Shown: positions 33,312-43,823, counted from the first letter of the stretch. The stretch is DNA of 64,000 nt from Saccharicrinis sp963667815 (GCA_963667815.1 OY764021.1), one strand, 5' to 3'. Program-made: numbers and translations. The notes: generated by a model from the letters alone, not told the origin.

Positions 33312-36300
33312 GTGGCAGTTAAATACTATATATCAAATAAAATAGAAAAGTTAATAAACCAATTTTCTATTAACATAAAGCATAAAACCGATGCTTTTAA
33401 ACCCGAAACAATCATTACACAAACTCCGGGAATGCAACAAATGATTACCAGTGAGATAGCTGTTAAATCGGGCGTTTTTGCTAATTATACTTTTCTGAAA
33501 CCGGATGACCTTATCTGTAAATTATTTTCTTTGGCAGACTTGCATCCGGGTTATCAATATTCCAGGCAACAGATGCAGTGGGCAATCTATAGCCTTTTAT
33601 CCCAAGATGATTTTATTTCTGAATTTCCACATATTGCATCATACTATCACGATGATCTTATTAAGCAGTCGCAGTTGGCCTCTAAAATAGCTGACTTATT
33701 TGACCAGTATATGGTATACCGACCTGATTATATTGAAAAGTGGAATTCCGGTTTACATCCTGAGATTAAAGAAACAAATTCAAGTAGAAATTATCAGCAA
33801 CATGAACAATGGCAGTCATGGCTCTGGCTAAAGTTAAAAGAACAGGTCAAGGTTAATCCGATTGACCAAGTGGAGTTAAAGAAACAGTTACTTGATAAAT
33901 TTAAAGACAACTCCTTTGTTGAAAAGATAAAATCTTCCTTTGAAAGAATATCAATTATTGCCCTTTCAGTACTCTCCCCATTTCATAAGGAAATATTTGA
34001 TCATTTATCTGAAATTATATCCCTCCAATATTACTTGATAGATCCAGCACCGGAAAGCAATTGGTATTTATCAGATTCAGAAGAGGTACACAGTAATGAT
34101 ATATTAACAAGCTGTAAAACTACAGGACAACATTTATTCTCAATGTTATTTGAAGGTAAAAGTGTTGATATTGAAATACTAGAGGATGAAAAACAGAAAG
34201 GGAATACATTACTTGAAACAGTACAGAAAGATATTTGCCATAATAATCACAATGGAATAAATAGTATAGCTGTAGATAGTAATGACACTTCATTACAAAT
34301 AGCCTCATCATATACACCTGTGCGGGAGGTAGAATCTTTATACAATTACCTGTTAAAATCCATGCAGGATAATTCTGACTTACAATTAAAAGATATCGTA
34401 GTTTTATTAACCGAACCAGAGAAATATGCTCCCTATATAAAAGCTGTTTTTAATAATGGGCCCGTTAAAATACCCTATCGAATAAGTGATCAGGCTTTTT
34501 CTGAAGGAGATACCTTAATGAATGCTCTGGAAAAATTCCTTTCCTTACGCCAAAGCCAGTTTAGTACAGAAGCTGTATTTCAATTGCTCGAATCGAAATA
34601 TATACGTGTTAAGTTTGATATTGAAGACATAGAAAGTCTCTCATCTCTGGTACAACAAGCCAATATCCGATTTGGTAAAAATGGAAGAAAAGAAGATGAT
34701 ACATATCTGATGAGTTGGCAACATGGATTGTCAAAGTTAATATTGAGTTATGCAATAAAAGGAGATTTGGCTTATGTACATGATGAAGAAACCTATTATT
34801 TGCCAGATAATGTTGAAGGAAACTCAGCCAGTGATCTGTTTAGATTAAAGGCTTTTATTGATGTAGTTTTTAGCATACATGACCGATTACATTCCCCACG
34901 AACTTTAATAGAGTGGAAGAAGTTTTTGACGAAGGAAGTGATAGATGTTTTGTTTGAAATAAATGACTCCAGTAAAGAAGAATATACACAGATAATAAAA
35001 ACACTCGACAGCATTAATTTTATTAAAGATGATTTTAGAGATAAAATACCTTTTTCTGTTTTTCGTAAAACATATATAAGTGAGTTATCAAATGAAATTA
35101 AAAAACCGAGCTATATAGGTGGAGGAATTACGTTTTGTCCTATACTTCCTGTCCGCTCCATACCATATAAGGTTATCGCTATGTTGGGTATGAATGGAGA
35201 TATATTTCCACGGAAGCAAACGGTGTTAGGTTTTGATTTAATGAATTTTGAAGAACGTATTGGTGACAGGAATGTAAGAAATAATGATAAATACCTGTTT
35301 CTGGAAACAATTTTGGCAGCCAGACAACAACTATACCTGAGTTATATCGGTAAGAGTGCGCAGGATAATACAGAGTTACCACCATCATTGCTTGTTGAGG
35401 AATTAATAGATTATCTCAAGTTGGGATTAACTAAGGAAACTATAGAAAAGTATATCATTTTTAATCATCCTCTACATGGTTTTAGCGATAAATATTATTG
35501 CAAAAATTCAAAATTCTATACGTATCTGGGAGGAGAAACACATAATGAAATTAGGGGGTTAGATACATCATTTACTCCGGATACAGAATTTGATTTGTTA
35601 CATCTTGACAGCTTAATTCAGTTCTTTAAAGAGCCGTTTAAATGGTTTTACAATAAAACGCTAAGCATATATTATAGCGATGATGATCATTCTTTTATTG
35701 AAACAGAACCCTTTGAACTGGATAAACTTCAGGAGTGGAAATTGAAATACGATTTGGTTACTCTCGATGAAGAAAGACAACAAGAGTATATGGAACGAGG
35801 CAAAAGTTATAGTCTTTTGCCCCTTGGAAATATGGCTAATTTAGAATTGGATAAACAACAAAATGAAATTGCAGCAGTAAGAGCATTGTATTGTGAACTC
35901 ACTTCTAATAAAGTACAATCTACGTTTTATAATGAAATTGAATTTAATGGACTAACACTTAGGGGAAGTGTTTCTCGACTTTTCGATACAAATCTTGTAG
36001 TTTTTAATGCTTCCCAAAGCAATAGTCAAGCTAAATATATTATCGAGGCATGGATAAAACATTTGTTTTTAACCGCATCTGATAAATCGATAACCACTCA
36101 CTATTTATCAAGAGACCTGACATTTAAAATACCAGAAACATTAATTGATGGAGCAGGAGCAAGGTATATGCTGAATCAGCTGACTGGATATTTTAGGTTA
36201 GGGCATTCCGAAATCATTCCTTTTACACCCAAAGTTGGTAAAGCATTATCACAGGGTATTTATTATGATCCGGATAAAAAGGATGAATTGATGAATAATG

Positions 36301-36482
36301 CAATTAACGATATTAAAAAAGAAGGGGAATTATCATATGGTCAATCATTTTTCGATTTGTATATCGAAAAAGAAATAGAGCAAGGGTATTTTAATGATGC
36401 TGAAAAGATTAATTCTGATGCATTACTCAATATTTCTGACCTGTTATTTACACCTCTTTTTCAATCTCAAATACTAGAATAA
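33312..36482 (+). CDS. recC: RecC, exodeoxyribonuclease V gamma subunit
   Basis: 1056 aa (E. coli RecC is 1122). It is the Chi-scanning, inactivated-helicase subunit of RecBCD. The N-terminal helicase-like part has PETIITQTPGMQQMI in place of a Walker A, as expected for RecC. The middle has FCPILPVRSIPYKVIAMLGMNGDIFPRK and LGFDLMNFEERIGDRNVRNNDKYLFLETILAARQQLYLSYIG, hallmark RecC motifs. The C-terminal nuclease-like domain lacks a DxK core. Start is GTG 33312, after an AAGG stretch. Its stop TAA directly precedes recB's ATG, so the two are coupled. Confidence 0.93.
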   Translation: MAVKYYISNKIEKLINQFSINIKHKTDAFKPETIITQTPGMQQMITSEIAVKSGVFANYTFLKPDDLICKLFSLADLHPGYQYSRQQMQWAIYSLLSQDDFISEFPHIASYYHDDLIKQSQLASKIADLFDQYMVYRPDYIEKWNSGLHPEIKETNSSRNYQQHEQWQSWLWLKLKEQVKVNPIDQVELKKQLLDKFKDNSFVEKIKSSFERISIIALSVLSPFHKEIFDHLSEIISLQYYLIDPAPESNWYLSDSEEVHSNDILTSCKTTGQHLFSMLFEGKSVDIEILEDEKQKGNTLLETVQKDICHNNHNGINSIAVDSNDTSLQIASSYTPVREVESLYNYLLKSMQDNSDLQLKDIVVLLTEPEKYAPYIKAVFNNGPVKIPYRISDQAFSEGDTLMNALEKFLSLRQSQFSTEAVFQLLESKYIRVKFDIEDIESLSSLVQQANIRFGKNGRKEDDTYLMSWQHGLSKLILSYAIKGDLAYVHDEETYYLPDNVEGNSASDLFRLKAFIDVVFSIHDRLHSPRTLIEWKKFLTKEVIDVLFEINDSSKEEYTQIIKTLDSINFIKDDFRDKIPFSVFRKTYISELSNEIKKPSYIGGGITFCPILPVRSIPYKVIAMLGMNGDIFPRKQTVLGFDLMNFEERIGDRNVRNNDKYLFLETILAARQQLYLSYIGKSAQDNTELPPSLLVEELIDYLKLGLTKETIEKYIIFNHPLHGFSDKYYCKNSKFYTYLGGETHNEIRGLDTSFTPDTEFDLLHLDSLIQFFKEPFKWFYNKTLSIYYSDDDHSFIETEPFELDKLQEWKLKYDLVTLDEERQQEYMERGKSYSLLPLGNMANLELDKQQNEIAAVRALYCELTSNKVQSTFYNEIEFNGLTLRGSVSRLFDTNLVVFNASQSNSQAKYIIEAWIKHLFLTASDKSITTHYLSRDLTFKIPETLIDGAGARYMLNQLTGYFRLGHSEIIPFTPKVGKALSQGIYYDPDKKDELMNNAINDIKKEGELSYGQSFFDLYIEKEIEQGYFNDAEKINSDALLNISDLLFTPLFQSQILE

Positions 36483-39400
36483 ATGGCAACTAAAATATTA
36501 CAACCATTTAACAGTCTGACTGTACCTTTACAAAATACCAATCTTATTGAAGCAAGTGCTGGTACAGGAAAAACATACTCTATTGCAATATTGGTTTTAC
36601 GGTTAATTGTTGAGCGAAATATTGAGTTAAAAGAGGTGTTAATGGTAACATTTACCAAAGCAGCTGTTGCAGAATTAGAAACTCGTATTCGCAGGTTTGT
36701 TCGTGATGGTTATAATCATATAATCGGTCATCCAGCCTCAGATTCTAACATTCAGGAAGTATTAGACTCTGCTGTAAAAGCATTTGGAAAAGATGAAGTA
36801 ATAGTGCGTTTAAAAAGAGCCAGACAACAATTAGATGAGACTTCTATTTTTACCATACATGGATTTTGCCAACTATCTCTTAGTGAATTTGCATTTGAAA
36901 CTGGTCAGTTATTCGATAGTGATGTGATTGAGGATGAAACCGCTATTATTGAAAAAGTAGTGAACGAATATTGGCGTAAAGAAATAACTACCATAGAAAC
37001 TTCTTTATTACAAATACTAAGAGATAATGGACTTAGCAGGGCTGAAATTATTGATGTTGTAAAAAAAGCACTTTCAGGGAAGAAATTTGTATGTAATGAG
37101 TCCTTCGTTTATAATAATGGATTGGAAACGTTAAAGAAAGCAGAGGAAAAGGTTAAAAAGAATGTTCAGGAATTTAATCATTGCTTTGAAACTAATGGTG
37201 AAAAAGAAAATGTGAAGAATAACGGCAATGCCATGAAGTCTTTTGGTAATTTTCTAAATGATGCTGAAGGATTTAGGAGAACATTGCTTTTGAAAAAAGG
37301 GACTGGATACGTAGGCAAATTATTCAGTAATTTGCTTGAAATCGCTCTTTTTTGTGAGTCTGCGGAGGAGGAATTAGAAGAGATCGTAAACGAAATTAAA
37401 TATTACCATTACAATAATGCAATAATCAATACTGAAGGTGAAATAACACGTATAAAGAAGGAGTTGACTCAATTTTCGTTTGATGATTTAATTACCAATA
37501 TGCATTCTGCTATAAATTCAGATACAAGCGATCAGTTAATAACAAATCTTCAAAACAAATATAAAGCTGCATTTATTGATGAATTTCAGGATACAGATAA
37601 ATATCAGTACGAAATATTTAACACCATTTTCCAAAATTCAACAGTCTTTTATATTGGTGATCCAAAGCAGAGTATATACCGTTTCAGGGGTGCAGATATT
37701 GAAACATATTTAAAAGCAGCAGATCAGGTTAAAGCAGCTTACACCATGAAGCATAACTTCCGATCTACTCCAAATTTGATAAATGCTTTAAATAATTTCT
37801 TTACAAATGTTACTGATCCATTTTTTGATAACAGGATAAAATACGAGGTAGTTGAAAATGGACTTAATCTAAAAGAATTGACACAAGAAGGAACTTCGTG
37901 TATTCCTTTGGTTTTATATTCAGAAAGTTCAAAACAAAAAATTGCGCAACAAACAGGTTACAAGGTTTTAGAGTTATTAACTCAGGATTATAAGATTAAA
38001 GATCGCTCTGTAAAACCCTCGGATGTTGGTATTCTGGTCAGGTCAAAAACAGAAGGTAATGCTATAAAAAGTGTGTTGGCCAGGTTAAATATTCCAGCTA
38101 TAACTATCGATGATACAACTATTTGGAATACAAAAGAGACTGAAATAATTAAATATGTATTAACAGCTATTGTAGATCCTAATAAACCTAATATCAACAG
38201 AGCCCTTTTTAATTATCTGGTTTCAAAAACAAAAGATGAGCTTATAAATCCTAATAATAATACTGATCTTGAAAATTTTAGAGAACTTAATAAAACCCTT
38301 AACGGAAATGGTGTTTTTACTGCACTCAAGCAGTTTATGGAAATGTACAATGTGAGTGAGTGTGTTTTTAAAACCAATCCGGATCATGGAGAGCGTATCA
38401 TAAGTAACCTACTTCAGGTAAGCGAAATTTTGCATAAAAAAGAAGTTCAAACAGAACTTTCGCCTTCTGAGTTGCTTATATGGTTTGGAAAGATGATAAT
38501 AGATAGTTCTAATGATAAATCAGACGATTATACACTTCGACTTGAGAGTGATGAGGATGCAGTGCAGATTGTAACCATTCATAAAAGTAAGGGACTGGCA
38601 TATAATATCGTTATAGCCCCTCATTTGGATTTGCATGCAGAACCTAAATATTCTCCCATTGAATATAAAAATCCGGATAGTGATAAATATTGCTTTTCGT
38701 ATTACAAAACAGATGAGGAAAAAGTCTGGTACGGATTGCAAACAGAACAAGAAAACAGACGACTTATATATGTGGCTTTAACAAGGGCTGTTTATCATTG
38801 TATTATCTATCAGAATACAAGTAGCAGAGGGGGTAATGGGAGCATCAAAAAGTTTTTTGATACAGCATCGAACAATAAATTTATAACTTTTGGCAAAAGT
38901 TTACCTGAACCAACAACAAAATACATTCAAAACAAGGAAGAAATTCATAAAATACCTGAGGTTTTTGATCTTAAAATCAATAACAACTGGCAGATTTCAA
39001 GCTTTAGTAACTTAAGCAACAAACATGCATTCATTACTGGAGGAGAGAAAAATATTATGGATGATTATAGTCAGTTTGTATTTGAAGATATGCCTCGGGG
39101 GCCAATACCAGGGAATTTTCTGCATCAAATATTTGAATACGCAGATTTTAAAGTTGACGAACATACAGAAGTAATTAAGAAAGCTGACAGTCGTTATCCG
39201 ATAGTTAAAAACGATAATATTCAAAACTATCAGGATTTAATTAATCATACATTGAAAGCAAAGTTGGGGAATGAATTAAATTTTCGACTTTCTGATATTG
39301 GTAATGAAAGTAAGCTAAATGAATTGGAATTTTACTTTAGTACCCATGATTTTAATATGCAGGAATTAACAAAGCTAATTCCGGATTTAAAGTCAGATAA

Positions 39401-39776
39401 ATATTCAACAATAGAAGGTTTAATGCATGGTTTTATCGATTTAGTATTCAAGCATAAAGGAAAATATTATATTCTGGATTGGAAATCCAATTATCTGGGT
39501 AGTTCATTGAAAGATTATACATCAGATAAACTAGAACAAGCCATAAGAGCCAATAATTACCATTTACAATACTTAATATATACAGTGGCTTTAACTCGTT
39601 ATTTAGAACAGCAAATACTTGATTTTAATTATAGTGAGCATTTTGGAGGTGTGATATATATTTTCTTAAGAGGATGTAGATCCGGACAGGATTCGGGCGT
39701 GTTTTTTGATAAACCAGAACAAGGTTTAATTAAAAAAATGGATGCTGTATTTGGGAAAATATCTACTGCGACATGA
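36483..39776 (+). CDS. recB: RecB, exodeoxyribonuclease V beta subunit
   Basis: 1097 aa. 3'-to-5' helicase and nuclease of RecBCD, repairing double-strand breaks and degrading linear foreign DNA. Walker A is ASAGTGKT (residues 24-31), Walker B is FIDEFQDTDKYQ (near 365), followed by YIGDPKQSIYRFRGAD and VQIVTIHKSKGLAYNIV. The C-terminal nuclease has Asp986 (GFIDLVF) and Asp999/Lys1001 (LDWKS), the metal-binding core, so it looks active. With recD interrupted, a RecBC enzyme without RecD would still unwind DNA but, by E. coli precedent, have little exonuclease activity. Confidence 0.94.
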   Translation: MATKILQPFNSLTVPLQNTNLIEASAGTGKTYSIAILVLRLIVERNIELKEVLMVTFTKAAVAELETRIRRFVRDGYNHIIGHPASDSNIQEVLDSAVKAFGKDEVIVRLKRARQQLDETSIFTIHGFCQLSLSEFAFETGQLFDSDVIEDETAIIEKVVNEYWRKEITTIETSLLQILRDNGLSRAEIIDVVKKALSGKKFVCNESFVYNNGLETLKKAEEKVKKNVQEFNHCFETNGEKENVKNNGNAMKSFGNFLNDAEGFRRTLLLKKGTGYVGKLFSNLLEIALFCESAEEELEEIVNEIKYYHYNNAIINTEGEITRIKKELTQFSFDDLITNMHSAINSDTSDQLITNLQNKYKAAFIDEFQDTDKYQYEIFNTIFQNSTVFYIGDPKQSIYRFRGADIETYLKAADQVKAAYTMKHNFRSTPNLINALNNFFTNVTDPFFDNRIKYEVVENGLNLKELTQEGTSCIPLVLYSESSKQKIAQQTGYKVLELLTQDYKIKDRSVKPSDVGILVRSKTEGNAIKSVLARLNIPAITIDDTTIWNTKETEIIKYVLTAIVDPNKPNINRALFNYLVSKTKDELINPNNNTDLENFRELNKTLNGNGVFTALKQFMEMYNVSECVFKTNPDHGERIISNLLQVSEILHKKEVQTELSPSELLIWFGKMIIDSSNDKSDDYTLRLESDEDAVQIVTIHKSKGLAYNIVIAPHLDLHAEPKYSPIEYKNPDSDKYCFSYYKTDEEKVWYGLQTEQENRRLIYVALTRAVYHCIIYQNTSSRGGNGSIKKFFDTASNNKFITFGKSLPEPTTKYIQNKEEIHKIPEVFDLKINNNWQISSFSNLSNKHAFITGGEKNIMDDYSQFVFEDMPRGPIPGNFLHQIFEYADFKVDEHTEVIKKADSRYPIVKNDNIQNYQDLINHTLKAKLGNELNFRLSDIGNESKLNELEFYFSTHDFNMQELTKLIPDLKSDKYSTIEGLMHGFIDLVFKHKGKYYILDWKSNYLGSSLKDYTSDKLEQAIRANNYHLQYLIYTVALTRYLEQQILDFNYSEHFGGVIYIFLRGCRSGQDSGVFFDKPEQGLIKKMDAVFGKISTAT

Positions 39777-39794
39777 TATGACGCATAGGAGTCC

Positions 39795-39802
39795 TATCTT
39801 TG
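39795..39802 (+). promoter_or_regulatory. -7 element before the deoxyribonucleotidase gene
   Basis: TATCTTTG matches the Bacteroidota TAnnTTTG element and lies 18 bp before ATG 39821, implying a short leader. No good TTG is seen at the -33 distance. It suggests this gene starts a new transcript rather than continuing from recB. Confidence 0.4.
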
Positions 39803-39820
39803 TGGTATAATTTATTACTT

Positions 39821-40273
39821 ATGAAACAAAAGAAAATTCTTTATATAGATATGGATAATGTACTGGTTGATTTTCCATCAGGAATAACCAGAATTCCTAA
39901 AGATATTCAACAACAATATGAAGGTAAATTGGATGAAGTACCGGGAATTTTCTCTTTAATGGATCCAATGCCTGGTGCTATAAATGCTTATAATAAACTA
40001 ACTGAAGTATATGATACCTATATTCTTTCTACTGCACCTTGGGAAAATCCAAGTGCATGGAGCGATAAACTGTTATGGGTGAAGAAATATCTAGGTAAAC
40101 CTGCATATAAGCGACTTATCTTGTCACACAATAAAAATCTGAATAAAGGGCATTTTTTGATTGATGACAGAACTAAAAATGGAGCCGGCGATTTTGAGGG
40201 AGAGCATATTCATTATGGAACTGATCAATTCCCGGATTGGGATAGTGTTTGTAAATATTTATTATCCTTATAA
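39821..40273 (+). CDS. 5'(3')-deoxyribonucleotidase
   Basis: 150 aa. HAD-superfamily phosphatase: motif I is DMDNVLVDF (residues about 10-18), motif II is LSTAPW, motif III is in the RLILSHNK region and motif IV is LIDDRTKNGAGDFEG. These are the signatures of the NT5C family, which removes phosphate from deoxyribonucleoside monophosphates, balancing nucleotide pools. ATG 39821 puts motif I at the usual distance from the N-terminus. Confidence 0.85.
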   Translation: MKQKKILYIDMDNVLVDFPSGITRIPKDIQQQYEGKLDEVPGIFSLMDPMPGAINAYNKLTEVYDTYILSTAPWENPSAWSDKLLWVKKYLGKPAYKRLILSHNKNLNKGHFLIDDRTKNGAGDFEGEHIHYGTDQFPDWDSVCKYLLSL

Positions 40274-40296
40274 AAAAACAATAATATCAGTATATA

Positions 40297-40569
40297 ATGG
40301 CAGATACTTTAACAAAGAAGAAAGCAAAAGAAGAGATAGATAAACTCAATAAATTCACGCTTATTTTGTGGAATGATGATTTTAACACCTTTGATTTTGT
40401 TATTGAGTGTTTAATAAAATATTGTAAGCACACACAAGAGCAGGCTGAACAGTGCTCACTGATTGTACATTATAAAGGTAAATGTGATGTTAAATCCGGT
40501 TCAGAAAAAGATCTATTACCAATTAAGAACATTTTAATCGATTGTGGCTTGTCTGTGACTATTGAGTGA
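40297..40569 (+). CDS. clpS: ClpS, adaptor of the ClpAP-type protease
   Basis: 90 aa. LILWNDDFNTFDFVIECLIKYCKHTQEQAEQCSLIVHYKGKC matches the ClpS core: NDDxxTxxFV binds the substrate N-terminus, and the following helix with an H/Y-K-G-x-C segment lies at the Clp-binding face. ClpS hands N-degron proteins to ClpA or ClpC. It is 24 bp after the nucleotidase gene and may be co-transcribed with it. Confidence 0.9.
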   Translation: MADTLTKKKAKEEIDKLNKFTLILWNDDFNTFDFVIECLIKYCKHTQEQAEQCSLIVHYKGKCDVKSGSEKDLLPIKNILIDCGLSVTIE

Positions 40570-40731
40570 TCCGTTAGTGTGAGTATGTAACTTATGCTTG
40601 CTTGAACAATGACGAACAAAGCAATAATCTCAGTGAAAAAAGTAAGTTGGGTTTAGGACAAGGTCCCAATTTATAATGCTGTATTTATCTAGAGCCTATT
40701 AAATTATTTTACATATTAAAACCAAATCATT

Positions 40732-41016
40732 ATGACAGATAAATTTAAGAATGTACCTCTTGATGCGGATACTAAAATTAAAAAGCAAAAAGAATGTAAA
40801 ATTGCTGATTTTGAGGTGTTATACCAAAAGTGGTTATGGGATGGCGTGTTGGGAGAGAGTATCATTTTTGCAGAAGAAGATGTGAGGGATTATAACGAGC
40901 AGGAAATAAAACAATTAGTTCTGTATTCAGAATTTATTAACACCAACGATGTAAAGATGACCTTTAATAGAGGAGGAAAAGGCTTTGTATTTGTTAATTT
41001 TGGTTTTGAATATTGA
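40732..41016 (+). CDS. Hypothetical protein upstream of the NERD helicase
   Basis: 94 aa, acidic and basic halves mixed, with VLYQKWLWDGVLGESIIFAEEDV and a C-terminal strand pair (VKMTFNRGGKGFVFVNFGFEY). I do not recognise it. It starts after a 160-bp gap that contains no other visible gene, and it ends 12 bp before the NERD helicase. It may be that helicase's partner. Confidence 0.55.
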   Translation: MTDKFKNVPLDADTKIKKQKECKIADFEVLYQKWLWDGVLGESIIFAEEDVRDYNEQEIKQLVLYSEFINTNDVKMTFNRGGKGFVFVNFGFEY

Positions 41017-41028
41017 TAAAATAAAAAC

Positions 41029-42663
41029 ATGATATACCCTCCAAAGTTTCCTAAAAGTATAGATAATCCTGCAGAAGAAAATGTATTTAAAGCTTTAGCA
41101 AAGCTTCCTAAAGATGATTTTGATATTTACTACAGTAAATGCTTTAGTGGATCATCCGGCAATGAAAGCAGCGATTATGAAATAGATTTTTTACTCATTG
41201 ATAAACGGAACAATCGTTTTAATGGCCTATTAATTATTGAAGTAAAAGGTGGAAGTTTAAGTTATTCAGCTAAGGAAAACTGCTGGTTTCAGAATAAGCG
41301 CAGGATGGATCATGGTCCGGATGATCAAGCCAAAAAGAATAAATACAATTTATTAAAGCGTTATAAAAATATACTTAGAAATGTTCCCACAGAATGGGCT
41401 TTATGGTTTCCGGAGGGATTAAGTTCAGCAGGTAGCTTTACTCCAACACATCTGGCACCGTGGCAGGTAATGGACTATCAAGCTATAGATGAGGTTGAAG
41501 ATGTTATTGACAATATTTTTAGTAACATACAAGAACGTTATGCCTATCACGAAGGAGAACCAATTGAAACATATAATAATAAATTAGAGAAGAGTCTGCT
41601 TAGAGGTATGGGTATTGTACAGCCTATGAATATTCTATTAAAGAAAAATGAGGAAAAGTATATTTACCTGGAAGAAATGCAGAAAATGTTTTTTGAACAA
41701 ATGTATCAGCAAAAGCGAATTGCTGTATCAGGAGGGGCCGGAACAGGAAAAACAATTATGGCTACAGCTGCGGCTATAGATTTTGCGAATGAAGGAAAAA
41801 ACGTATTATTACTTTGTTATAACCGCATGTTGAGTGAAGTTTTAAAAAAAACATGTGACCATGAAAATATTAAGGCAGTTACGTTTCATACCTTTGCGTA
41901 TGATTTTATAACAAGCATAGAACCTGATTGGTTTGAGGATAAAGACACTAAAGATCACTTCTTTAATATAGAAACCTTACCTAAAAAGTTTGGAAAACTA
42001 ATTAAGAGCCATCTCGATAAATTCCAATATGATGCTTTAATTATTGATGAAGCCCAGGATTTAAGTGAACATTGGATGGAAACAGTGCTCAAGCTAACTT
42101 GTAAAGATGCCAATATTGTTATTTTATACGATGAAAACCAGGATATATTTGAGCGTCAATTTCAGATTCCTGAACATGATAGTTTTATTAAATTGCAATT
42201 GAGATACAATTTCCGAAATACTTTGGCCATTTCTGAGTATGTTACTAACAAAACAAATATTCCGATTTCATCAAAAGAAACTCCTGAAGGTTTGCCTGTT
42301 GACACAATAAACTACTCCAACAATGAAGAGTTAACCAGACAACTGGAAATTACTATACAAAGACTTGTTACTATTGAAAAAATAAGTTGTAGTGACATTA
42401 CTATACTAGTAGATGGCCACTTAAATGAGCATCCATTAAATCAGATTGAAAAAATAGCATTTTATTCTCTTTTACCTTGGCACAATGATGTTGAACGGGA
42501 CAGTAAAACTTTGCATTTTACTTCTATAAATCGTTTTAAAGGATTGGAGAGTCCGGTTGTACTATTAATTCTTAATGGTAGTATGGAAAATGTAAATGCC
42601 AAAATGTTTTATACCCAAGGCACGAGAGCCAAAAGTATGTTAAAGGTATTTTGTAAAAATTAA
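41029..42663 (+). CDS. NERD nuclease-domain / superfamily 1 helicase fusion
   Basis: 544 aa. Residues about 10-110 are a NERD (nuclease-related) domain: SSDYEIDFLLID with GLLIIEVKGGSL gives the Asp and Glu-x-Lys of a restriction-like core. From about 215 a UvrD-type helicase follows: Walker A GGAGTGKT (near 238), Walker B LIIDEAQDLSEHWME, LRYNFRNT, and motifs V/VI shortened to NRFKGLESPVVLLIL and YTQGTRAKSMLKV. NERD helicases are frequent in defence islands and plasmids. At 544 aa it is compact, with short 2B-like insertions. Co-directional with the WYL gene 43 bp downstream. Confidence 0.85.
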   Translation: MIYPPKFPKSIDNPAEENVFKALAKLPKDDFDIYYSKCFSGSSGNESSDYEIDFLLIDKRNNRFNGLLIIEVKGGSLSYSAKENCWFQNKRRMDHGPDDQAKKNKYNLLKRYKNILRNVPTEWALWFPEGLSSAGSFTPTHLAPWQVMDYQAIDEVEDVIDNIFSNIQERYAYHEGEPIETYNNKLEKSLLRGMGIVQPMNILLKKNEEKYIYLEEMQKMFFEQMYQQKRIAVSGGAGTGKTIMATAAAIDFANEGKNVLLLCYNRMLSEVLKKTCDHENIKAVTFHTFAYDFITSIEPDWFEDKDTKDHFFNIETLPKKFGKLIKSHLDKFQYDALIIDEAQDLSEHWMETVLKLTCKDANIVILYDENQDIFERQFQIPEHDSFIKLQLRYNFRNTLAISEYVTNKTNIPISSKETPEGLPVDTINYSNNEELTRQLEITIQRLVTIEKISCSDITILVDGHLNEHPLNQIEKIAFYSLLPWHNDVERDSKTLHFTSINRFKGLESPVVLLILNGSMENVNAKMFYTQGTRAKSMLKVFCKN

Positions 42664-42705
42664 ACAACTATTTACTTAATTGCAATCCCTGATAAAATTT
42701 TCAAT

Positions 42706-43611
42706 ATGTCAACCAGAGAGGCTATTGCCAGATTATATTTAATTATTAACAGGTTAAGGACACAACAATCGTCTTTTAAAGAAATACTAAAATACTTAGA
42801 ATTTGAATCAGAGTTACAAGGGTATAACTATACAATTTCAAAGCGTACTTTTCAGCGTGATATAGATGATATCAGAGCATTGTATGATTTAGATATACAA
42901 TACAATTCTTCAAGTCGTAAATATTACATTGCAGAAGAAAACCAGTCTTATGGTTCAGATCGTAAACTGGAAGCTTTTGATATATTTAATATTTTTAAAG
43001 TTTCAGATCAACTAGGAGAATATATTCAGTTTGAAAAAAGAAAACCACAAGGGACAGAAAACTTATTTGGAATAATACAGGCTATAAAAAACAAGAGGAA
43101 AATTGAGTTTACCTATAATAAATTCAATCAAAATGAAGAATCTTCACGCCTTATAGAGCCATATATTGTAAAAGAGTTTAGAAACAGATGGTATGTGTTT
43201 GGTAAAGATAATGCAGATTGTGAAGTAAAGAATTTTGCCTTAGATCGAATATCTACGTTAGCTATAACTGATAAGGAATTTAAAAAATCAGATAATTTAA
43301 ATATTGATGAATATTTTAGAAATAGCTTTGGTATTTATATTCCTGAAGATAAAACAATATATGAAGTAATACTTTCTTTTGATCCATTGCAGGGTAAATA
43401 CATAAAATCATTACCCTTACACGAATCACAAAATGTATTAATAGATAATGAATCAGAGTTTAGAATTAAACTAAATATTTATTTAACATACGATTTTTGC
43501 ATGGAAATACTATCCTTTGGAGATCGTGTTAAAGTAATAAGTCCCAATGAGCTCACTAAACAAATCAAAGAAATATTATTTGGGGCCTGGGATTTATATG
43601 AAAAATCATAA
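42706..43611 (+). CDS. WYL-domain transcriptional regulator (copy 1)
   Basis: 301 aa. N-terminal DeoR-like winged helix (IARLYLIINRLRTQQSSFKEIL ... SKRTFQRDIDDIRALYDL), then a WYL domain (residues about 110-210: IIQAIKNKRKIEFTYNKF, VKEFRNRWYVFGKD, FALDRI) and a C-terminal WCX region. WYL proteins sense ligands or nucleic acids and often control defence genes. It is a clear paralogue of the WYL protein at 46186-47088. It follows the NERD helicase and probably regulates it. Confidence 0.88.
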   Translation: MSTREAIARLYLIINRLRTQQSSFKEILKYLEFESELQGYNYTISKRTFQRDIDDIRALYDLDIQYNSSSRKYYIAEENQSYGSDRKLEAFDIFNIFKVSDQLGEYIQFEKRKPQGTENLFGIIQAIKNKRKIEFTYNKFNQNEESSRLIEPYIVKEFRNRWYVFGKDNADCEVKNFALDRISTLAITDKEFKKSDNLNIDEYFRNSFGIYIPEDKTIYEVILSFDPLQGKYIKSLPLHESQNVLIDNESEFRIKLNIYLTYDFCMEILSFGDRVKVISPNELTKQIKEILFGAWDLYEKS

Positions 43612-43625
43612 TACTTATATGCCCA

Positions 43626-43811
43626 TTAGTAATCATCATTAATATAGCCATTTACTTTGCTTTGAGGATATTTATCTTCACTTATTTCCATAACAAGGTT
43701 AGCTGAATTTAGATTATTTATCCATTGTGATGGAATTCTTTCGGGTGCATTGTTTAATCCTAGGATATTTCCAACTATAGAACCTGTACTATCGCTATCT
43801 CCACTATTATA
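43626..43811 (-). pseudogene. Decayed 3' fragment of an ADP-ribosylglycohydrolase gene
   Basis: Read on the minus strand, this segment encodes NSGDSDSTGSIVGNILGLNNAPERIPSQWINNL... SANLVMEISED and stops at 43626. It closely matches the C-terminus of the intact gene at 45004-46110 (NHSGDSDSTGSIVGNILG ... SANLVMEIAED). Everything upstream of the GDSDSTGS metal motif is missing, so it is a remnant of a duplicated copy. It lies tail-to-tail with WYL copy 1. Confidence 0.85.
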
Positions 43812-43823
43812 TTTTTGATTTGT

